Assembly (NCBI RefSeq): GCF_963678635.1
Contig: NC_087068.1
Span: 54,088,213 to 54,152,212, forward strand
Reading direction: 5' to 3'
DNA from: Symsagittifera roscoffensis
Taxonomy: Eukaryota; Xenacoelomorpha; Acoela; Convolutidae
DNA length: 64,000 nucleotides
The position numbers and the translations under genes were made by a program. Below are positions 59,412 through 64,000 of this stretch, one piece after another. The notes under the pieces were generated by a model that was not told where the DNA came from, did no database searches, and worked only from the letters and a program-made list of their open reading frames with translations. Position 1 is the first letter of the stretch, and each line of letters opens with the position of its first letter.

Positions 59412-61718
59412 TTCCAGACAAAAAATTTTGTAAAGATTTTTTTTTGTAGTTTCGAAATTTTGCATGGAAAAAAGCATATCAAAAATATTGATAAATGCAA
59501 AACTTTTGACCAAAAAACCTCTTGCCCTTTTGACCTTGCTTAAAACCCGTCTTCAGAAAATTTCTGATAAAAATCTTTGTGAAAAAAAAGCGTATCATAC
59601 AATTATCAGAAAGAGGAATCGTATTATAGCATTTTTTTGAATGGAGTTGTTTGATAAGCAGTTTTTGAATTGAGGTGGACCCCCCTTTTGTCGAAGTTCG
59701 ATTTTTTTTAATCATTCAAACTTTGCCATAATGCAGTGAAACTTACTAGTCAACAAACTCAAAAGTATGAATTGAAGTGCACATCAAACGTTACAACCTG
59801 AACTCGCGCATTTAGCCACTCTAATCTTTTGGTGTATTTTTTCTGTTTTCAATATAATATATTTAGTAGCAAAAAAATGGGTCCAACAAAAATATTTAGC
59901 TGAAAAAAATGACCTATTTATTGGGAGCGTTTTTGCATACCAAAGCCATTTTTTCAAAGAAAATTTAGGTCCCAAAAACAACCTCAAAATTACCTGCAAT
60001 AAACTGTTTCTAAATGAAAAGATTACTCTTTTTAATAAGTTCTGTTTAGGATGAAGTTTGAAAATAGAAATTTAGAGAAGAGGACAAAAGTGCACAAAAC
60101 CGAGAAATGGGAGTATTGAAAAAGTAGAGGCTCCTTTAGACGTCAAGAATTCTCGTTGTCTGAGATAAGTATCCTATGACTGAACCTGGACGTGGTTTTG
60201 TTAAAGATTATTTTCTCTTTCAACATGATTTTGGGATGGGGGTAGGGAGGCGCATGATTAACGAACGTACAAATGACTGTACAAAAACCATCAACATATA
60301 TAATTGAAAACATTACCCTTTTTTCTGAATTTTTTTTTTGGGTTTTCCGTACTACGATGTCTTCGGAATATTTAAAAAATAACTCAACGCAAAGTTCTTA
60401 GCCAAAATTTGCAACAGCTTAAGTTGCAGTCGATTATCATTTTTGATTTTGGAAAAAATGGTGGCAAAGCATTTTTAACAATGCAATTTATCTAAAAATA
60501 ATGCTAAAAATCGACTGTGAAAACTGATTATATAAGTTAACTGTTTAAAAATAAAATTAAACCAATTAAAAAGAATTTTTCACTGAAACTCTAATGCGGA
60601 TAATTACCACAAGGTATTTTAGCAGGAGTAAAAATGGTTGTCCAATTGAGAAGCAGATGATAAACGAACATACTCTTCTGACAATCTCTTATATCTGCAT
60701 TTTTTAGATACCTATCTTACATTCGAATTCGACATGAGAGTTTTCTCACCAGAGTCGAAATTGTTTTTTTTTAATTCTCCCAACAACTTTTAAAAGAAAT
60801 GTTTATGAAACTGAACACATAAATTGTGATGTTTTCAATGTAAAATTCGACAAAGTGAATGAAAATGTAGCAGTTTATGATGGGGAATAGCATGTTAGAG
60901 AACAAAATGGGATTCCGTTCTACAAGAGTGACAGAACTTATTAGCACATTGCTAATTTTTGATTTTTTTGTATATCAAGTTTTTTTTGTCTGATCAGTTG
61001 TCTGATCAATTTGGCGTTCAATTTTTCTCAAATGATCTGAAAAAGGATGTTTATACTGAAAAATTTTTTTGGTAGAAACTTAAAGAGAACCTTTGAAAAA
61101 AGGGAAATAAGTGAGAAATTAAGTCTTTTTTGCAACTTGAGACTAACAAATGTACGCAGTTATGGAATCCTACAGCCCCGCAAACGTCTTCTGGGATTTT
61201 AGAAAATATTAAAATATAATTTTGATCTTTATGACGGCAATTGATAATTTTTTTCCAAAGTGATTAACAGAACAAACAGAAAGGCATTCATGGACTGACA
61301 ATGAAGTGAGAAATGCAGCAGCTAAAAAATAACGTAACTACATGAACTTTTGAATGCTAAAACAACTGGGTATATAGGTCCCAAACTTTGTGTCAAAAAC
61401 CTTATCATCCTTGAAAGCGAAAATACTGTCAAAAAGATTTAACGCTTGAGACTAATTCTAGATCAAAAATTTTTCCAAAACTTTCATTGAAATGAGAAGT
61501 GAAGGGAAAATTCGAAGTCATTTAATGTGTTTAAGGAGGACGCTGAGCGTTTATACGAATACTTCGGAAATATTGGAGCCATAATTGCACAAACTAAACA
61601 AACTTGCATGAAAAATTGTTATTTTTTTCGTCAGCAGCAATCATTGTTTTTGAAAAAAAGTTATAATTGAAGTCATTGAAGTCATCGAAACTCTCAAAAA
61701 GAAAAAAAGAAACTCTTC
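59412..61718. other. non-coding stretch between duplicated flanks
   Basis: No exon of a second TMEM272-like gene was found here. Positions 59585-59685 hold a fragment of the dispersed family at 21790 (CGTATCATACAATTATCAG). Otherwise AT-rich. Confidence 0.4.
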
Positions 61719-61956
61719 AATGGACTCTTCAAGACTTAATTTGTCTACTTCAAAACTCTCACTCCTGAATTTGCCAAGATGTTTTCATAATTAGAATTAA
61801 AGTCTGTTATTTAGGAGTCAGAATGTAAACTAAAATATTTGTTTATAAGAGTATTTACGATTACTGCGCCGTGATGAAACAACATTGATTGTGTAACACA
61901 TCCAAAAAATGTTATCGTTTGAAGCGAATAGAAAACACGTGTCACATAATAAACAA

Positions 61957-62472
61957 GACTGCTCGTATCAGAGTGAAGCCCTGCATGTTCCGACAGCTTT
62001 TATTTCTATGGAGCAGTAATCACATAAAAACATTGAGTTTTTGAAATAAAAATGAATTTTTTTTCTTTGAGGTTTTTTTTTAAAAAATCATTTCCCATAC
62101 GGCATCTAAAAAAAGTGATAGATTTCGCTCTTAGTAACAAATCGATTATATCAAATCAGCTTCCTTCAACCAATTCGTAACGATTTCTAAGACGGATTAG
62201 ATTTCCGCTTATGGGTTAATAGCGCGAAATATGTCGCGCGTTAAATGTCCCAAATTGGTTAAAATGGTAATCTTTAAACCCCCTTAACTTTACAAAAAAT
62301 GATCACAGGTGAAACACGTTTTATAATTTAAGCTCAGGAAAACAATGACTTTCGAATGATATAAAAACTTTCCGTCAAAAACGGCTAGTTAAAAAATCGA
62401 AAATAGTCATAAGAAAAAAAACCCTCCCCGAGCACAAATATTCGGTTACTTTCGTTTCGAATGTCGGAGCAA
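61957..62472 (+). mobile_element. ~500-bp interspersed element, copy C
   Basis: From GACTGCTCGTATCAGAGTG to GAATGTCGGAGCAATA; same layout as copies A and B. Confidence 0.8.
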
Positions 62473-62556
62473 TAACTACCACTGTCAACAAAAGTTCAAC
62501 CACAAAATTTTTGATTCGAGTAGTTTAGTTATAACTATCCATTATTCGACTCTCAT

Positions 62557-62752
62557 TACAAGGCCAAACTGTGCACTGGATAGGAGCACAATTTTGGGTC
62601 TGTATGCTCCTGGATTCCAGAGACAAGTCTTTATACATGTTAAAATTTTGTCGGAATGATCAAAGAGAAGGAAAGATCAAAAGAAGAACAAAGGGAGCGT
62701 TTTTGTTGCGAAATCCGCTTACAATGCACAAAATGCACAGTTTTGCCTCGTA
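62557..62752. mobile_element. 196-bp TA-MITE, internally deleted relative of 56391
   Basis: TACAAGGCCAAACTGTGCAC at the left and TGCACAGTTTTGCCTCGTA at the right. The interior is shorter than in the 431-bp copy. Confidence 0.8.
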
Positions 62753-62809
62753 ATGCGCCGAAAACACTTTGGGAGCTTACTAGGTTCAAATTTAAGTAAT
62801 CTTTTAATG

Positions 62810-62876
62810 TTCAAAAATGGGTTTCAGTTGAAAAATTGCAAAAATGGGTTTCAAAATGGGTTTCAAAAAGGGGTTT
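62810..62876 (+). repeat. short AAAATGGGTTTCA tandem repeat
   Basis: Four to five imperfect copies of AAAATGGGTTTCA with variable spacers. Confidence 0.7.
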
Positions 62877-63425
62877 CATCTTATCAAACTTGCAAGATGC
62901 AATTTGAATTGTGTTAAGATACTCATAGTATTTGTTCAGACTTGAACTCACGTGTGAACCCTGTTGTTTTTCTTTCCTAGAAAACCCTTTAGTTTTTTCT
63001 TTGACAAGAATTTTTCCGATAACTTTTATGTGTTTGTCTTTTTATTTGTGTTTCGCACCAAAACACAAAAACTAAAATTTTCTCATAAGAGAACAGCAAT
63101 CAATTGAACGGCATTGAAACTGCAGATAAATCTGTCCATTGAAAGATGCCACGTATGGTGAACAATAGACTTTTGCACAGCGTGAGAACAAAAGTATACA
63201 ATTTTTTGTGTATGGTTACTAAACCTCTAATTGGAAAATTCAGATATTTAAAAAATAGTGACCTGTTTTTCGGACAGGTCTAGGGTATATGACAAAACTG
63301 AAAAATTGTTATCTAAAACTGAAAAGTTCAAACTGTCCCATCACAGATATTCATTATTTTGATTCTTTTATGTAAAAAGACTGCATGGAATAATTTTTGA
63401 ATAATTTGAAAAAAAAATTGATCAA

Positions 63426-63518
63426 TTTCTGTTTCTGTTTTCGTTCTGGGCTCTAATAGTCACTTATATATGCATGGCCATCGGTTGTTTTTGCTGCATT
63501 TGCATATCTCAGACTTAA
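63426..63518 (+). pseudogene. duplicated last-exon fragment of the TMEM272-like gene
   Basis: Reads FLFLFSFWALIVTYICMAIG and on to a TAA, aligning with helix 4 of the complete gene (FSFWTLMIASLCLGMGC). The upstream half of that exon, including the acceptor, the VWVF segment and the YCDP motif, is absent: AT-rich sequence precedes it and no AG acceptor adjoins. It is a truncated exon, probably non-functional unless it belongs to a differently spliced paralogue to the right. The same 3' flank follows it. Confidence 0.7.
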
Positions 63519-64000
63519 CTTATCCAGACTTAACAACTCTAGACTTAACTCTAGACTTAACTTATCTACTTCAATTTTTCACTTCATGCACCTGATTTTG
63601 GCCAGGTATTTTCATAATTTGAATTAAATTAGGTTATAAGAAAAGTTAAAATTGTAACCTAAACTTGTTTAGGAGATCATTTACGATGAAAGAGCCGTGA
63701 TGAAACAGCACTGATCGCATAAAGCATCTAAAAACGATTTCCATTTGAACCAAATACTAATATTAATTAACTACCACTCTCAACAAAATTTGAGTCACAA
63801 AAGTTTTGATTCGGAAAATTTAGTCAGAACTATCCATAACTCGACTCGTCACGGACATTTTAGTAGGAGACTAGATTCAAAGTTAGGTGCTATTTTTCTA
63901 AAAACTAAAATTTCGAATTCTTCCATCACAGATGCTCATCATTGTGTTTCTTGATTTTTTACTCTAAAAAGACTGCATGGACTACGTTAAACCCAAAATT
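63519..64000 (+). repeat. duplicated 3' flank, copies 3 and 4 (runs off the edge)
   Basis: Copy 3 keeps the flank landmarks but lacks both mobile elements seen in copies 1 and 2. A block around CATCACAGAT...AAAGACTGCATGGA occurs at about 63340 and again at about 63925, about 585 bp apart, so a further tandem copy begins at the right edge. Four GACTTAACT motifs sit at 63511-63560. Confidence 0.75.

Larger units (their letters stand above)
61719..62790 (+). repeat. duplicated 3' flank, copy 2
   Basis: Aligns with copy 1 from the CAAGACTTAATTTGTCTACT landmark onward and includes copy C of the ~500-bp element (61957-62472) and a complete short TA-MITE (62557-62752). No coding exon precedes it, so only the 3' flank was duplicated or kept. 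Confidence 0.85.

Noticed and set aside
1-64000. CRISPR arrays, bacterial operons or ribosome-binding sites
   Set aside because: Composition, introns and element types are those of an animal genome; the tandem repeats lack unique spacers of constant length.

Overview
The window is AT-rich animal nuclear DNA, mostly non-coding, with long introns that mostly use canonical GT-AG splice sites. A 200-base run of N (34058-34257) is a scaffolding gap. An innexin gene, a TMEM272-like membrane-protein gene and a Jockey-type retrotransposon point to an invertebrate bilaterian, probably a protostome. I cannot name the species.

Host genes. (1) An innexin gene on the minus strand: exon 1 (14459-14321) and exon 2 (10745-10582) join in phase and carry the N-terminus, first membrane helix and first extracellular loop. 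The later exons were not found to the left and are either unrecognised or beyond position 1. (2) A TMEM272-like four-helix membrane protein on the plus strand, rebuilt here from six short exons between 51514 and 58340. All splice phases agree; only the first coding exon with the start codon is missing. Its last exon and 3' flank are partly duplicated at 58.4-59.4, 61.7-62.8 and 63.4-64.0 kb, and the array runs off the right edge. (3) Weaker coding traces lie at 7437-7589, 28950-29390 and 34258-35240.

Mobile DNA. A full-length Jockey-clade non-LTR retrotransposon (45270-50392, minus strand) has two intact reading frames overlapping by ATGA and a perfect 20-bp target-site duplication, so it is young. 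Around it are many small non-autonomous elements that I recognised from their inverted ends: a TA-flanked MITE (56391-56821, with relatives at 59240 and 62557), a 600-bp foldback element inside innexin intron 1, AGATCT-rich and other TIR elements at 43.6-44.6 kb, elements ending in GGTTATCTTGCAAG at 8.4-10.9 kb, and a tRNA-like SINE at 5877 with a 25-bp tail repeat.

Tandem repeats. The region 35.4-41.1 kb is a composite satellite block: an inverted ~20-bp minisatellite, then about four diverged ~540-bp AT-rich units, then a strikingly CpG-rich 29-bp satellite with higher-order periods, then a ~156-bp GC-rich repeat. The long arginine-rich reading frames there are a by-product of the 29-bp unit.

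The rest (most of 0-5.8, 14.5-28.9, 30-33.7 and 59.4-61.7 kb) shows no coding sequence I can defend.
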